Below, in pieces: positions 17,941 to 27,737 of a DNA stretch of 64,000 nucleotides. The notes under the pieces are model-generated. The model did no database searches. It saw only the letters and a program-made list of their open reading frames with translations, and was not told the origin of the DNA. Source of the stretch: Pseudochrobactrum asaccharolyticum (GTDB lineage Bacteria > Pseudomonadota > Alphaproteobacteria > Rhizobiales > Rhizobiaceae); the NCBI RefSeq assembly GCF_003314995.1, contig NZ_QNRH01000001.1, forward strand, positions 434,001-498,000, given 5' to 3'. Positions within the stretch are counted from its first letter, which is position 1, and each line of letters begins with the position of its first letter. Made by a program: the position numbers and the translations under genes.

Positions 17941-18037
17941 TAGAGCGCCGTGTGCCAGACTTGGCACACAAAGGTCGCTCTAACACTTAAAATGAGAGCA
18001 TAATTCATTAAACTGATCCAAGTTTAAGGAATTATGC
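17941..18037. repeat. C-type intergenic element, long form
   Basis: Outer arms TAGAGCG/CGCTCTA (17941-17947, 17976-17982) enclose an inner stem TGTGCCA/TGGCACA. A second hairpin follows with arms GCATAATT (17998-18005) and AATTATGC (18030-18037). It matches the copy at 5986 in order and spacing of the first hairpin. Confidence 0.82.
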
Positions 18038-18110
18038 TTGAGTGCAGGCGAAAAAACAGGCTGCGATATAGAATGAATATTGAAAAAGTGCTTTGAAAAT
18101 CTGGAAGAAC

Positions 18111-18148
18111 AGACATCCGGCCGGCAAAATGCAATAGGCCGGATGTCT
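18111..18148 (-). terminator. Hairpin downstream of the SDR gene
   Basis: Perfect 12-bp inverted repeat AGACATCCGGCC/GGCCGGATGTCT with a 14-nt loop, 12 bp after the stop codon at 18161. Only a weak U-rich tail follows. Confidence 0.6.
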
Positions 18149-18160
18149 AAAAGCTAATGA

Positions 18161-18901
18161 TTACGATGGCATATGATAGTGCAGGAACTTGTCCTGACGT
18201 ACATCATAGAGCTGTCCGGTAATGGTCAGTGCGGGATCGGCAAGTTGCACGATTTTAGCAGCCACATCTGCCGGATGCGGCAGGGTTTCCGGATCTTCAC
18301 CCGGCATTGCCTTTGCACGCATAGCTGTGCGTGTTGCACCCGGATTGACGGAATTCACACGCAGCGGCATTTGTTTGGTTTCTTCCGCCCAGGAGCGTCC
18401 CATAACTTCCACTGCAGCTTTAGAGGCGGCATAGGGTGCCCAGAACGCGCGTGCTGTATGAGCGACGCCGGAAGACATCAGAATGGCACGTCCTGCATCG
18501 GAGCGGCGCAGCAGCGGATCAACCGAGCGGATCAGACGCCAGATACTGGTCAGATTGGTGCTGATAACATTGTCAAAGACTTTGGCTTCAACATGGCCAA
18601 CCGGAGAAATTGTGCCAAGCACTCCGGCATTGGCAACCAGAATATCCAGTTTACCCCAGCGGTCATTGATTGATGAGCCGAGCAGATCAAGGGCAGGCAT
18701 GTCTTTAAGATCAAGCGGAACAAGTGTCGCTGTATTACCCATCGCCTGAATTTCATCATCCAGTTCTTCAAGGCCGCCGACAGTACGGGCAACGGCAATC
18801 ACATGGGCGCCGCGCTTTGCCAGTTCCAATGCCAGAAAATAGCCGATGCCGCGGGATGCGCCGGTAACCAGCGCAGTACGTCCGCTCAGATCAAAACTCA
18901 T
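18161..18901 (-). CDS. Short-chain dehydrogenase/reductase, 246 aa
   Basis: NAD(P)-dependent oxidoreductase of unknown substrate. The ATG at 18899-18901 (MSFDLSGRTALVTG) is preferred, with GGTGG upstream; a GTG three codons earlier is possible. Classical SDR motifs are present: TGASRGIG (about 14-21), VANAGVLG, and the catalytic triad in ILMSSGVAHTARAFWAPYAASKAA (Ser, then Tyr-x3-Lys). The C-terminus lacks a targeting signal. It lies 67 bp downstream of purF on the same strand, an arrangement I remember from Brucella relatives, but no link to purine synthesis is known. An inverted repeat TAAGGCGG/CCGCCTTA (18932-18961) occupies the gap. Confidence 0.85.
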   Translation of the reverse strand: MSFDLSGRTALVTGASRGIGYFLALELAKRGAHVIAVARTVGGLEELDDEIQAMGNTATLVPLDLKDMPALDLLGSSINDRWGKLDILVANAGVLGTISPVGHVEAKVFDNVISTNLTSIWRLIRSVDPLLRRSDAGRAILMSSGVAHTARAFWAPYAASKAAVEVMGRSWAEETKQMPLRVNSVNPGATRTAMRAKAMPGEDPETLPHPADVAAKIVQLADPALTITGQLYDVRQDKFLHYHMPS

Positions 18902-18968
18902 TAAATCCACCCGTTTCAGTCTGTATAATTTTAAGGCGGCTACGTTGCCGCAACCGCCTTATCTGATC

Positions 18969-20543
18969 TTAGCCGTTGCTGGATAGCAATGCAAAGTTAT
19001 GAATATTCGACAATTCTTCCTGATCGACCAGACGGGTCGGATAGTCCCCCGTAAAGTAATGATCGGTGAATTGCGGTGCTTTCGGATTGCGTTTCTCGCC
19101 GCCAACAGCTTCGTAAAGCCCGTCGATGGACAGGAATTCCAGCGAATCCGCACCGATATAATCACACATGGCCTTTAAGTCCGGATACTGGTTGGCCAGC
19201 AACTTATCTGCGTCCGGCGTATCAATACCGTAGAAATCCGGATGATGGATCATCGGGGAGGCGACGCGGATATGGACTTCTTTTGCACCGGCATCACGGA
19301 TCATGCGCACGATCTTCATTGAAGTGGTGCCGCGTACGATGGAATCATCCACCAGCACTACGCGTTTGCCTTCAATGATCGCACGGTTAGCCGAATGTTT
19401 CAGTTTAACACCAAGGGCGCGAATCTGCTGGGTCGGCTCAATAAAGGTACGGCCAACATAGTGGTTGCGGATGATGCCATATTCAAACGGAATACCGCTC
19501 GCCTGCGCATAACCCAATGCTGCCGGCGTGCCGCCATCCGGTACAGGCACAACAACATCTGCTTCAACCGGAGCTTCTTTTGCCAGATTAATACCGGCAT
19601 TTTTGCGGGCCATGTAAACATTACGGCCGCCGACTACAGAATCAGGGCGGGCAAAATACACATATTCAAACATGCACAGGCGTTCCGGCTTGCGGTTTGG
19701 CGCCTTGATAGAGGTGGTGGTGATGGAACCATCTGCTTGAGTTTCACAGACAATAACTTCGCCGTTTTCCACATCGCGGATATATTTCGCACCGATAATA
19801 TCGAGCGCACAGGTCTCAGAGCAGAAAATCGGCTTGCCATCGAGTTCACCCATGACCAGCGGGCGGATACCAACCGGATCACGCGCTGCAATCAGCTTGG
19901 TGCGGGTCATAGCGAGAATCGAATAGCCGCCTTCAAGCTGACGGACAGCATCGACAAAACGATCGCTGGACGAAGCCAGACGCGAACGGGCGATGAGATG
20001 CAGCACAACTTCTGAATCAGAGGTGGACTGGCAGATCGCACCCGATGCAATCAGATGACGGCGCAGGCTCAGGCCGTTGGTGAAATTGCCGTTATGGGCA
20101 ATCGCAATGCCGCCGACTTCCAGCTCAGCAAACAGCGGCTGCACGTTACGCAACACGGTTTCACCGGTGGTGGAGTAGCGCACATGACCAATCGAAAGAT
20201 TGCCCGGAAGCTGCTTCAAAGTCGCCGGATTGGTGAAGTGATCACCGACCAGCCCCATATGGCGTTCAGAATAAAAACGCCCTTCGTGGAACGAAACGAT
20301 ACCGGCTGCTTCCTGTCCGCGATGCTGCAGAGCATGCAAGCCGAGCGCCGTCAGTGTCGCGGCATCCTCATGCCCCAGAATGCCAAAGACGCCGCATTCT
20401 TCATGCAAGGCGTCTTCATCAAAGGAAAATCTCGAAGAGTTTTCAGGCACTTCTGTGCTGTTATGCGCGCCATGCGTGGTGGCGGAGATCATTTGAGTAT
20501 GATCTGAAGAAGCGGGGGCGGTTTCACCGGAATGACTGATCAT
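18969..20543 (-). CDS. purF: Amidophosphoribosyltransferase, 524 aa
   Basis: First step of de novo purine synthesis: PRPP plus glutamine gives phosphoribosylamine. The ATG follows GAAAGGCCC. The N-terminal Ntn-hydrolase glutaminase starts at C50 (HEEC-GVFGI), so residues 1-49 are a propeptide, long for the family; an internal Met18 would shorten it. The glutaminase motifs GHVRYSTTG and the C-terminal PRPP loop VVLVDDSIVRGTT are complete. A Bacillus-type iron-sulfur site is suggested by cysteines such as RLCMFEYVYFARPDS and MCDYIGADSLEFLS, but ligands are not all assigned. It shares a likely transcript with the SDR gene. Confidence 0.96.
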   Translation of the reverse strand: MISHSGETAPASSDHTQMISATTHGAHNSTEVPENSSRFSFDEDALHEECGVFGILGHEDAATLTALGLHALQHRGQEAAGIVSFHEGRFYSERHMGLVGDHFTNPATLKQLPGNLSIGHVRYSTTGETVLRNVQPLFAELEVGGIAIAHNGNFTNGLSLRRHLIASGAICQSTSDSEVVLHLIARSRLASSSDRFVDAVRQLEGGYSILAMTRTKLIAARDPVGIRPLVMGELDGKPIFCSETCALDIIGAKYIRDVENGEVIVCETQADGSITTTSIKAPNRKPERLCMFEYVYFARPDSVVGGRNVYMARKNAGINLAKEAPVEADVVVPVPDGGTPAALGYAQASGIPFEYGIIRNHYVGRTFIEPTQQIRALGVKLKHSANRAIIEGKRVVLVDDSIVRGTTSMKIVRMIRDAGAKEVHIRVASPMIHHPDFYGIDTPDADKLLANQYPDLKAMCDYIGADSLEFLSIDGLYEAVGGEKRNPKAPQFTDHYFTGDYPTRLVDQEELSNIHNFALLSSNG

Positions 20544-20654
20544 AGCCGCTGGGCCTTTCGATTGCAGAGCAATTAAAAATGCTCTCTATCATAAGAGTGC
20601 TTTTGCTGCATAGTCCCAAAAAATCTTAGATTACAAGGCAGGAACTATGGAGCT

Positions 20655-20837
20655 TTAACAATTCAGAGTGCAGAACAGGTCTGATGCATCTGCATCAGAT
20701 GGAAAGTCGAAGTAAGCGTCATATTGGAACAGCTCTTTGTGGCGGCTTAATGTGCACCATTTGCCGGTAGCGACCGGTATCATCTCGCAGACACTGCTCC
20801 CCCTGTCTGCTTTTACCTCTTTTATTTTCAGCTTCAT
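20655..20837 (-). CDS. Doubtful small hypothetical protein, 60 aa
   Basis: An ATG-initiated frame MKLKIKEVKADRGSS... ending DASDLFCTLNC. No clear ribosome-binding site precedes it and it matches no family I know. It contains three cysteines and a hydrophilic start. It is listed because the gap otherwise contains no gene; chance is a real possibility. Confidence 0.22.
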   Translation of the reverse strand: MKLKIKEVKADRGSSVCEMIPVATGKWCTLSRHKELFQYDAYFDFPSDADASDLFCTLNC

Positions 20838-20956
20838 ATATGGCGATTGAGACTAAGACACAACCGTCTGGCTCGCATTTTCAACAATCACACAATTTAG
20901 CCGCAGCTTTGCAGAATAAATTTTCTCTTGCGTAAAAACCTCACGTAAATTATTAA

Positions 20957-20970
20957 ATCGAGCGCTCAGT
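20957..20970. promoter_or_regulatory. Palindromic operator candidate upstream of the TetR gene
   Basis: A perfect 8-bp palindrome GAGCGCTC (20960-20967) within ATCGAGCGCTCAGT lies about 22 bp before the TetR start, where autoregulating TetR proteins usually bind. The palindrome is short, so the call is tentative. Confidence 0.3.
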
Positions 20971-20988
20971 CTAATTTAGAGGTGCGCT

Positions 20989-21606
20989 ATGCGCGTGACA
21001 GATCCTGAAAAACATCAGGCAAAGAAACAGATGATACTCGATGCTGCAAAGCGTTGTTTTGCCGAGCAGGGGTTTCATCAAACCAGTACGGCACAAATCT
21101 GCACTGCGGCGCAGATCAGTACCGGCAGCTTGTTTCATTATTTCCCAAGCAAAAAATCAATCATTGCCGCCCTTTTTGAAGAAGACCGGCAACAAACGCA
21201 GGAACTTATTGCCACGCTGCGTGAGCAGGATGATCTGTTTGCAGCACTGAATACTTTTTTCGATGTGGTACTGGATGTGGCTGGCGATAGCATCTTATCC
21301 GCGCTGGCGCTGGAAATCGCTGCCGAAGCCGGACGTGATGCCGAAACCGGAGCGCTGTACCGCCTGAACGATAAGGTTATGCGTGAAGAGCTGGAATATC
21401 TTATCAGTCTTGGCATTGAGCGCCGTCAGATTGCGGGAGCGTTTCCTGCGGTCACGGCAGTGAATTGTCTGATGATAATTGTGGATGGTATTTTTAACCG
21501 TGTTGCCCTTGATCCGGCGTTTAAACCGCATGAACACCAGTCTGCACTCAGAGCTATGCTTTGGGGTGTGCTCGGACATACTGCAGATGCGGGAGCAAAA
21601 TCATGA
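20989..21606 (+). CDS. TetR-family transcriptional regulator, 205 aa
   Basis: The ATG follows TTTAGAGGTGCGCT. The N-terminal helix-turn-helix domain spans about residues 12-60: MILDAAKRCFAEQGFHQTST, then the recognition region AAQISTGSLFHYFPSKKSII, matching the TetR pattern G-x-Y/F-x-Y-F-x-x-K. The C-terminal ligand domain is helical and unassigned. Its stop codon overlaps the next gene's start (ATGA), so it likely represses an operon containing itself and the DUF418 membrane protein. The inducer is unknown. Confidence 0.92.
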   Translation: MRVTDPEKHQAKKQMILDAAKRCFAEQGFHQTSTAQICTAAQISTGSLFHYFPSKKSIIAALFEEDRQQTQELIATLREQDDLFAALNTFFDVVLDVAGDSILSALALEIAAEAGRDAETGALYRLNDKVMREELEYLISLGIERRQIAGAFPAVTAVNCLMIIVDGIFNRVALDPAFKPHEHQSALRAMLWGVLGHTADAGAKS

Positions 21607-22793
21607 CTTCAGCATCTCAGAAAGTAACACGCATTGCGGATGTTGATGCGCTGCGTGGCTTTGCCCTGCTGGGCATTTTACAGGTCAATATTATGGCCTT
21701 TGCTTCAGTTTTCTACGGCTTGCCGACAGGTGAACCTGAGCAAAGCTTTGGTTTTAATGATCTGGTACATTTGTTCATCTCAACCATTTTTGAGATGAAG
21801 TTTTATCTGCTGTTTTCTTTCCTGTTCGGATACAGCGTGACATTGCAAATGCAATCAGCGGTGCGTGCCGGAGAGCCGTTTATTCCGCGCTTTTTACGCC
21901 GGCAAGCAGGGCTGTGGGTGATTGGTCTGCTTCACGCGGTTTTGTTATTCCACGGCGACATTCTTTCGACCTATGCGATACTGGGCGTAGTGCTGCTGCT
22001 CTGGCGCAATAGTGCGGATCGTACATTGATCAAAAGTGCTGTCTGGTTGTTCAGCATCACTGCAATTCTGTGGGCATCGCTCGGTGTATTGCAGTGGATG
22101 GTGGGAGAGATGCAGGATCCGGCACAGGATTTGCTGAATGCACAATATGCTTATACCGCCTATACCGGTAGTTTCAGTAGTGTGATTATGCAGCATCTCA
22201 ATGAGCTGAAACTGATGTGGCTGATCTTGCTGCTGATACAGGCACCATGTGCTTTGGCAATGTTTCTGCTTGGTTTTCTGGCGGGCAAGCATCAGTTTCT
22301 CGCACAACCGGATCAGTACCGGCCTTATTTGGAACCGGCAGTCAAAGCGGGACTGTTTATCGGTCTCCCGGCATCGCTGATCACGGCACTCACGGCTTTG
22401 CTCAGCACCGGTACCTATTGGGAAATTTTTGGTCTGGCATTGAGCCTTGTGACTGCGCCTTTCCTGACTTTTGGTATTATCGCGCTCATGCTCAAGTTTT
22501 TTGGCACAGAACGCGGCCTGTTCTGGCGTGATGCACTGGCACCGGCAGGCCGGATGGCTTTGTCTAATTATCTGCTGCAATCGCTGATCTGCGGTTTCAT
22601 TTTTTACGGCTATGGTCTGGCATTGATTGATCAGACGACTGCTATCGGCAATGTTCTGATCGGTGTGCTGATCTTTGCGTTCCAGTTATGCTTCAGCCAC
22701 TGGTGGATGAAGCATTATTATTACGGACCATTGGAATGGCTACTGAGAGCTTTGACGATTGGCCGCTGGCCTGACCTGAAACGCAAAGCTTGA
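21603..22793 (+). CDS. DUF418 multi-pass membrane protein, 396 aa
   Basis: The start is the ATG at 21603 (MTSASQKVTRIADVDALRG), overlapping the TetR stop by 4 nt. The family signature is at the N-terminus, DALRGFALLGILQVNI, and at the C-terminus, GRMALSNYLLQSLIC ... FSHWWMKHYYYGPLEWLLRALT. About ten hydrophobic segments are visible. DUF418 (YeiB-type) proteins resemble membrane acyltransferases and are often tied to envelope modification or transport, but no substrate is known. Its pairing with a TetR regulator suggests inducible expression. A terminator follows 14 bp after the stop. Confidence 0.9.
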   Translation: MTSASQKVTRIADVDALRGFALLGILQVNIMAFASVFYGLPTGEPEQSFGFNDLVHLFISTIFEMKFYLLFSFLFGYSVTLQMQSAVRAGEPFIPRFLRRQAGLWVIGLLHAVLLFHGDILSTYAILGVVLLLWRNSADRTLIKSAVWLFSITAILWASLGVLQWMVGEMQDPAQDLLNAQYAYTAYTGSFSSVIMQHLNELKLMWLILLLIQAPCALAMFLLGFLAGKHQFLAQPDQYRPYLEPAVKAGLFIGLPASLITALTALLSTGTYWEIFGLALSLVTAPFLTFGIIALMLKFFGTERGLFWRDALAPAGRMALSNYLLQSLICGFIFYGYGLALIDQTTAIGNVLIGVLIFAFQLCFSHWWMKHYYYGPLEWLLRALTIGRWPDLKRKA

Positions 22794-22806
22794 AATCAGG
22801 ATAAAG

Positions 22807-22843
22807 AAAAACCCGCGGCAGAATTTTCTGCGGCGGGTTTTTT
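22807..22843. terminator. Bidirectional intrinsic terminator
   Basis: Interrupted stem with arms AAACCCGC.GCAGAA and TTCTGC.GCGGGTTT, flanked by A- and T-runs; it lies between the DUF418 gene and convergent cvpA. Confidence 0.85.
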
Positions 22844-22859
22844 AACTCAAATTATCAAC

Positions 22860-23420
22860 TTAGTTTGCTGGCGCGGGAGCTTCATTTTCAGGCGCAGACT
22901 GTGAGCCAATATGCGGCTTGATACGGTCATTGTATGTTTTTTCCGGATCTTCCGGCAGCAGCTCAACTAGTTGCTGCCCAAGCGAATCCAGCATTGGTTT
23001 GGATTTGGCGTTGATGACCCAGCTTGGCTGATCGGTTGCAACAAGCCAGTTGAAGAACAGCATGGCGATTACTACCAGCAGAACGCCGCGTGCTGCACCG
23101 AAAAGAAAACCGAGTGTGCGGTCAAGGGCGCCGATACGGCTGTCGATGATGAAATCAGCGATCTTCATGGTGATGATCGATACGATGATCAATGTTACCA
23201 GAAACACCGAGCCAGCTGCTGCGATATTCAGAATGGTTTCATTGCTGATATATGGCTGCAGATAAGGGGCTACCGGCTTGAAGAAGAAGTAAGCTGCCAA
23301 AGCGGCCGCTGCCCAGGATGCAACCGAAAGCACTTCACGCGAAAAACCGCGTACCATGGCGAGAATTGCAGATACGAGAGTGACCCCGATAAGAATTCCG
23401 TCTAGTAATGTAATCGGCAT
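22860..23420 (-). CDS. cvpA: CvpA-family inner-membrane protein, 186 aa
   Basis: Four hydrophobic segments lie within residues 1-125, beginning PITLLDGILIGVTLVSAILAMVRGFSREVLS, the CvpA signature (D near residue 7 and RG-x-x-REV). A second conserved piece is IDSRIGALDRTLGFLFGAARG. The C-terminal 50 residues are hydrophilic and Pro/Ala-rich. CvpA homologues are named for colicin V production in E. coli and affect envelope stress, but the molecular role is not settled. An 8-bp inverted repeat ATATGCCT/AGGCATAT sits about 25 bp upstream of the start. It probably shares transcription with radA or has its own promoter in the 265-bp gap. Confidence 0.9.
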   Translation of the reverse strand: MPITLLDGILIGVTLVSAILAMVRGFSREVLSVASWAAAALAAYFFFKPVAPYLQPYISNETILNIAAAGSVFLVTLIIVSIITMKIADFIIDSRIGALDRTLGFLFGAARGVLLVVIAMLFFNWLVATDQPSWVINAKSKPMLDSLGQQLVELLPEDPEKTYNDRIKPHIGSQSAPENEAPAPAN

Positions 23421-23685
23421 CCTGCCTTGTTCCTCTGTGTCCGATATGCCTTTAAGGCATATAATTTTGGTGCGGCAGATATCTGCAGCCTGTTATTTAC
23501 AGTGTCTTTTGCCTGACCGATAGGGTTGTGACAATTCTATCGTGGAAAAATAACCCGAATTTATTTCACAAATCACTAATTCGGGAGCTGTTATGTGTTG
23601 AAAACAGCCATAGCCCGTAAAATCAGTAAGGTAAATGTAGGGACTGATATTTTGCCACATGATTCATTCAGGCAAAATCTCACTT

Positions 23686-25089
<1,404 letters not shown>

Positions 25090-25105
25090 GCTATTATCTC
25101 TTAAA

Positions 25106-25208
25106 GCATGTCGCAGCAAAATGGGATCATGTAGCGTCCGCGAGCATGCGACAATTAAAGGAATCTAGAGCGAGTGTCACGGTTGAGATTGAACGCGACA
25201 CGCTCTAG
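25106..25208. repeat. A+B mosaic repeat between dnaB and radA; contains the dnaB stop
   Basis: The first part has arms TGTCGC (25109-25114) and GCGACA (25148-25153) with AAAA between. The second part, 25165-25208, is a 44-bp palindrome starting CTAGAGCG and ending CGCTCTAG, the same length and ends as the one at 36533. The dnaB stop codon (25205-25207) is inside the palindrome arm. Confidence 0.8.
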
Positions 25209-26716
25209 TGATCGTCATATTGTTCAGGCAGATAAGTGCCTTCGGCCAGATCGGTAAAGCGCGTGAATTCCGACTGGAAGGCGAGTTTAACAGTACCGGT
25301 AGGACCGTGACGCTGTTTGGCGATGATCACATCAGCCGTGCCTTTGACTTTCTCAAAGTGCATTTTCCATTCGTCATATTTCGGATCGAATTCATCACGT
25401 GGTTCAAGGTTTTTGACGTAATATTCTTCACGATACACGAAGAGCACAACGTCCGCGTCCTGCTCGATAGAGCCCGATTCACGAAGATCGGAGAGCTGCG
25501 GGCGTTTGTCTTCGCGGTTTTCTACCTGACGGGAGAGCTGTGATAGTGCAATAATCGGCACGTTCAGCTCTTTGCCAAGGGCTTTGAGACCCGTGGTGAT
25601 TTCGGTGATTTCCTGCACGCGGTTTTGTGCTGAGGCTTTGGACGAACCGGTCATCAGCTGAATATAGTCAATCACCAGACAATCAAGGCCGCGTTGGCGC
25701 TTGAGGCGGCGGGCACGCGCAGACAACTGCGCAATGGAGATACCACCGGTCTGGTCAATATAAAGCGGAATACGCTGCATCGTCTGTGTACAGGCGATCA
25801 GCTTTTCAAAATCAGTCTCAGAGATTTCACCGCGGCGGATTTTGGATGAGGAAACTTCTGTCTGCTCGGAAATAATACGGGTTGCCAGCTGTTCGGCGGA
25901 CATTTCGAGCGAGAAGAAGCCGACCACACCACCATTGATGGCTTTCATGGAGCCGTCCGCCAGCTGTTCACCCTGATAGGCAGCGGCAATATTGAAGGCG
26001 ATATTGGTGGCAAGGGAGGTCTTACCCATACCCGGACGTCCCGCCAGTACGATCAAGTCGGAAGACTGCAGGCCACCCATCTTACCATCCAGCATGTGGA
26101 TGCCGGTAGAAACACCGGAAAGATGCCCGTCACGCTGGAAGGCAACGCCCGCCAGATCAATTGCGGTTTTAACGGCTTCATTGAAAGGCTGGAAGCCGCC
26201 GTCGTAACGACCGGTTTCTGCCAGCTCAAACAGGCGGCGCTCGGCATCTTCAATCTGGCTACGTGGCGCCATATCAACCGGCGCATCATAGGCCACATTG
26301 ACCATTTCCTCGCCGATGCCGATCAGCGAGCGGCGTGTGGCAAGGTCATAGATCGCGCGGCCATAATCTTCCGCATTGATAACGGTTACCGCTTCGGCGG
26401 CAAGGCGCACCACATATTGAAACACAGTCATGTCGCCGACTTTATCATCGGCAGGCAGGAAGGTTTTCATGGTCACAGGGTTGGCCATTTTGCCGACACG
26501 GATCAGCTCGGACGCCAGCTCATAAATACGGCGATGCAGCGGATCGTAAAAATGCGGCGGTTTCAGAAAGTCAGAAACACGATAAAAAGCATCATTATTG
26601 ATCAGGATTGCGCCGAGAAGTGCCTGTTCCGCTTCGATATTATTCGGGGCTTCGCGATAAAGCGAATTCTGGGTGTCCCGTGTATCGTCAAGTTTGTGAA
26701 CCGTCGCGTCAGCCAT
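25205..26716 (-). CDS. dnaB: Replicative DNA helicase DnaB, 503 aa
   Basis: Hexameric 5'-3' helicase at the replication fork. The ATG follows AAGGATCCAGAAC. The N-terminal DnaB_N domain (about 25-125) includes APNNIEAEQALLGAIL; the RecA-like domain has Walker A GRPGMGKTSLA, Walker B CLVIDYIQLM and the terminal RHGPTGTVKLAFQSEFTRF. No intein is present. The length of 503 is normal for alphaproteobacteria. Two hairpins sit in the 5' leader (26733-26772) and tandem 10-bp repeats lie further upstream. The final codon and stop are part of a repeat palindrome. Confidence 0.97.
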   Translation of the reverse strand: MADATVHKLDDTRDTQNSLYREAPNNIEAEQALLGAILINNDAFYRVSDFLKPPHFYDPLHRRIYELASELIRVGKMANPVTMKTFLPADDKVGDMTVFQYVVRLAAEAVTVINAEDYGRAIYDLATRRSLIGIGEEMVNVAYDAPVDMAPRSQIEDAERRLFELAETGRYDGGFQPFNEAVKTAIDLAGVAFQRDGHLSGVSTGIHMLDGKMGGLQSSDLIVLAGRPGMGKTSLATNIAFNIAAAYQGEQLADGSMKAINGGVVGFFSLEMSAEQLATRIISEQTEVSSSKIRRGEISETDFEKLIACTQTMQRIPLYIDQTGGISIAQLSARARRLKRQRGLDCLVIDYIQLMTGSSKASAQNRVQEITEITTGLKALGKELNVPIIALSQLSRQVENREDKRPQLSDLRESGSIEQDADVVLFVYREEYYVKNLEPRDEFDPKYDEWKMHFEKVKGTADVIIAKQRHGPTGTVKLAFQSEFTRFTDLAEGTYLPEQYDDH

Positions 26717-26732
26717 AAAGTTCTGGATCCTT

Positions 26733-26772
26733 ATTCCGCAATAGAGCGGGAATTATCCGGCGAAAAGCCGGA
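26733..26772 (-). promoter_or_regulatory. Two hairpins in the dnaB 5' leader
   Basis: On the mRNA strand TCCGGC-TTTTC-GCCGGA (26756-26772) precedes ATTCCCGC-TCTATT-GCGGAAT (26733-26753, one bulged base), ending 16 nt before the dnaB ATG. They could affect transcript stability or translation; no known motif matches. Confidence 0.4.
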
Positions 26773-26835
26773 CATCAGAGTCTGTTAAAATATGAGTGTA
26801 AACAATCTGCCAGTGCAGTTGAAGCGCCTATACCA

Positions 26836-26869
26836 TGATTCACAGTGATTCACAGGCTCAACACCTGTG
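26836..26869. repeat. Tandem 10-bp direct repeats and an inverted repeat upstream of dnaB
   Basis: TGATTCACAG occurs twice in direct tandem (26836-26845, 26846-26855). The second copy also forms part of an inverted repeat CACAGG/CCTGTG (26851-26856, 26864-26869). The 10-bp period puts both copies on one DNA face, as for a regulator site. Confidence 0.45.
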
Positions 26870-26914
26870 AAGAGCGTGTATGAAGTTAAACTGAGCTTTG
26901 AACTGATATAAGGA

Positions 26915-27582
26915 TCAGTTGCCGGACATCAAGGCTGACTGATGATAACGGATACGCAACTGACCGGTCAGCAGGAAAATATAGGCGGCAAGCTCACTCA
27001 GTTCTTCCAGATTTTGTGCAGCAGCACCGGTGAGGCCGGTTGTAAGGCCAAGATGCTCTTCCGCAGCAGTAGAGATCATCATACCAAGGGTTGCCAGCAA
27101 AAACTCTGCCCAAGGTAGTCCACCTGAGCGCTGTAACGGGTTAAGCAGCTTTGTGAGCCGTTTTTCAGCATAAAAACGCCCAGAAGCAGAATGGAACCGA
27201 TCAATGCCGGCATAACTGCCGGTTTATACCAAAGCTGACGGGACGAGAAAAACGGGCCTTCCTCGGACATGCCGAGCGGCTCCATAAAAACGGCACCCCA
27301 GCTTAATTCACGCATCGCGCAGATGAACCATATCAGCGCCGCACCGCGCCACAGCCATTTCCAGTCTGCCGAGCCGTATTTCTGAAAAATCAGCGCCTGC
27401 ACCATGCCCAGAAGCAGAACAACAACCTGCGCATTTTCAACCGGACCATTTTCCCACGAAACCCATGAAGGCAATACAAGCGCCAGAGGGTAAGATACGA
27501 TCAGAACCAAAAGGCCGATTGATAAAGACGTCAGCGTCGTTTTGTTCAGGCGTGGCTGTAGCTTGGTGATTGCGCTGGGCAT
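26915..27582 (-). pseudogene. Multi-pass membrane protein gene split by a -1 frame change
   Basis: The first frame runs from ATG 27582 (after AGGATAAGAA) for about 140 codons (MPSAITKLQPRLNK..., three to four hydrophobic segments). It then reads GVFMLK-NGSQS and terminates at 27079. The -1 frame instead continues ...KRLTKLLNPLQRSGG LPWAEFLLATLGMMI and ends TGQLRIRYHQSALMSGN at 26915. Joining them at the A5 run (27161-27165; mRNA G AAA AAC) gives about 222 residues with the same layout as the intact gene at 50966: E-x-G-x2-E-N-x-Q after the second helix, F/M-R-E-L, and L-E-E-x-x-E-L/S-x-x-Y near the end. A lost A, a read error or programmed slippage are the options. No family name is known to me. 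Confidence 0.7.
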
Positions 27583-27737
27583 TAAATTCTTATCCTGTCA
27601 GATGTTTCTAATAAGAGAAATGTCTGATGCAGGATCACAGTACAACCACGGAGGCTTCACAAACTCTTGATAAAACCTTCATGAGTTGTGATGTGTCATT
27701 AATTTATCACAAAGGCAGAGGCTGAACGAATAGGCTG

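Larger units (their letters stand above)
20544..20988. other. Divergent region between purF and the TetR gene
   Basis: 445 bp containing purF's upstream region, one weak small reading frame (20655-20837) and a TetR-operator candidate near 20960. No PurR-type or purine riboswitch structure was recognised. Confidence 0.5.
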
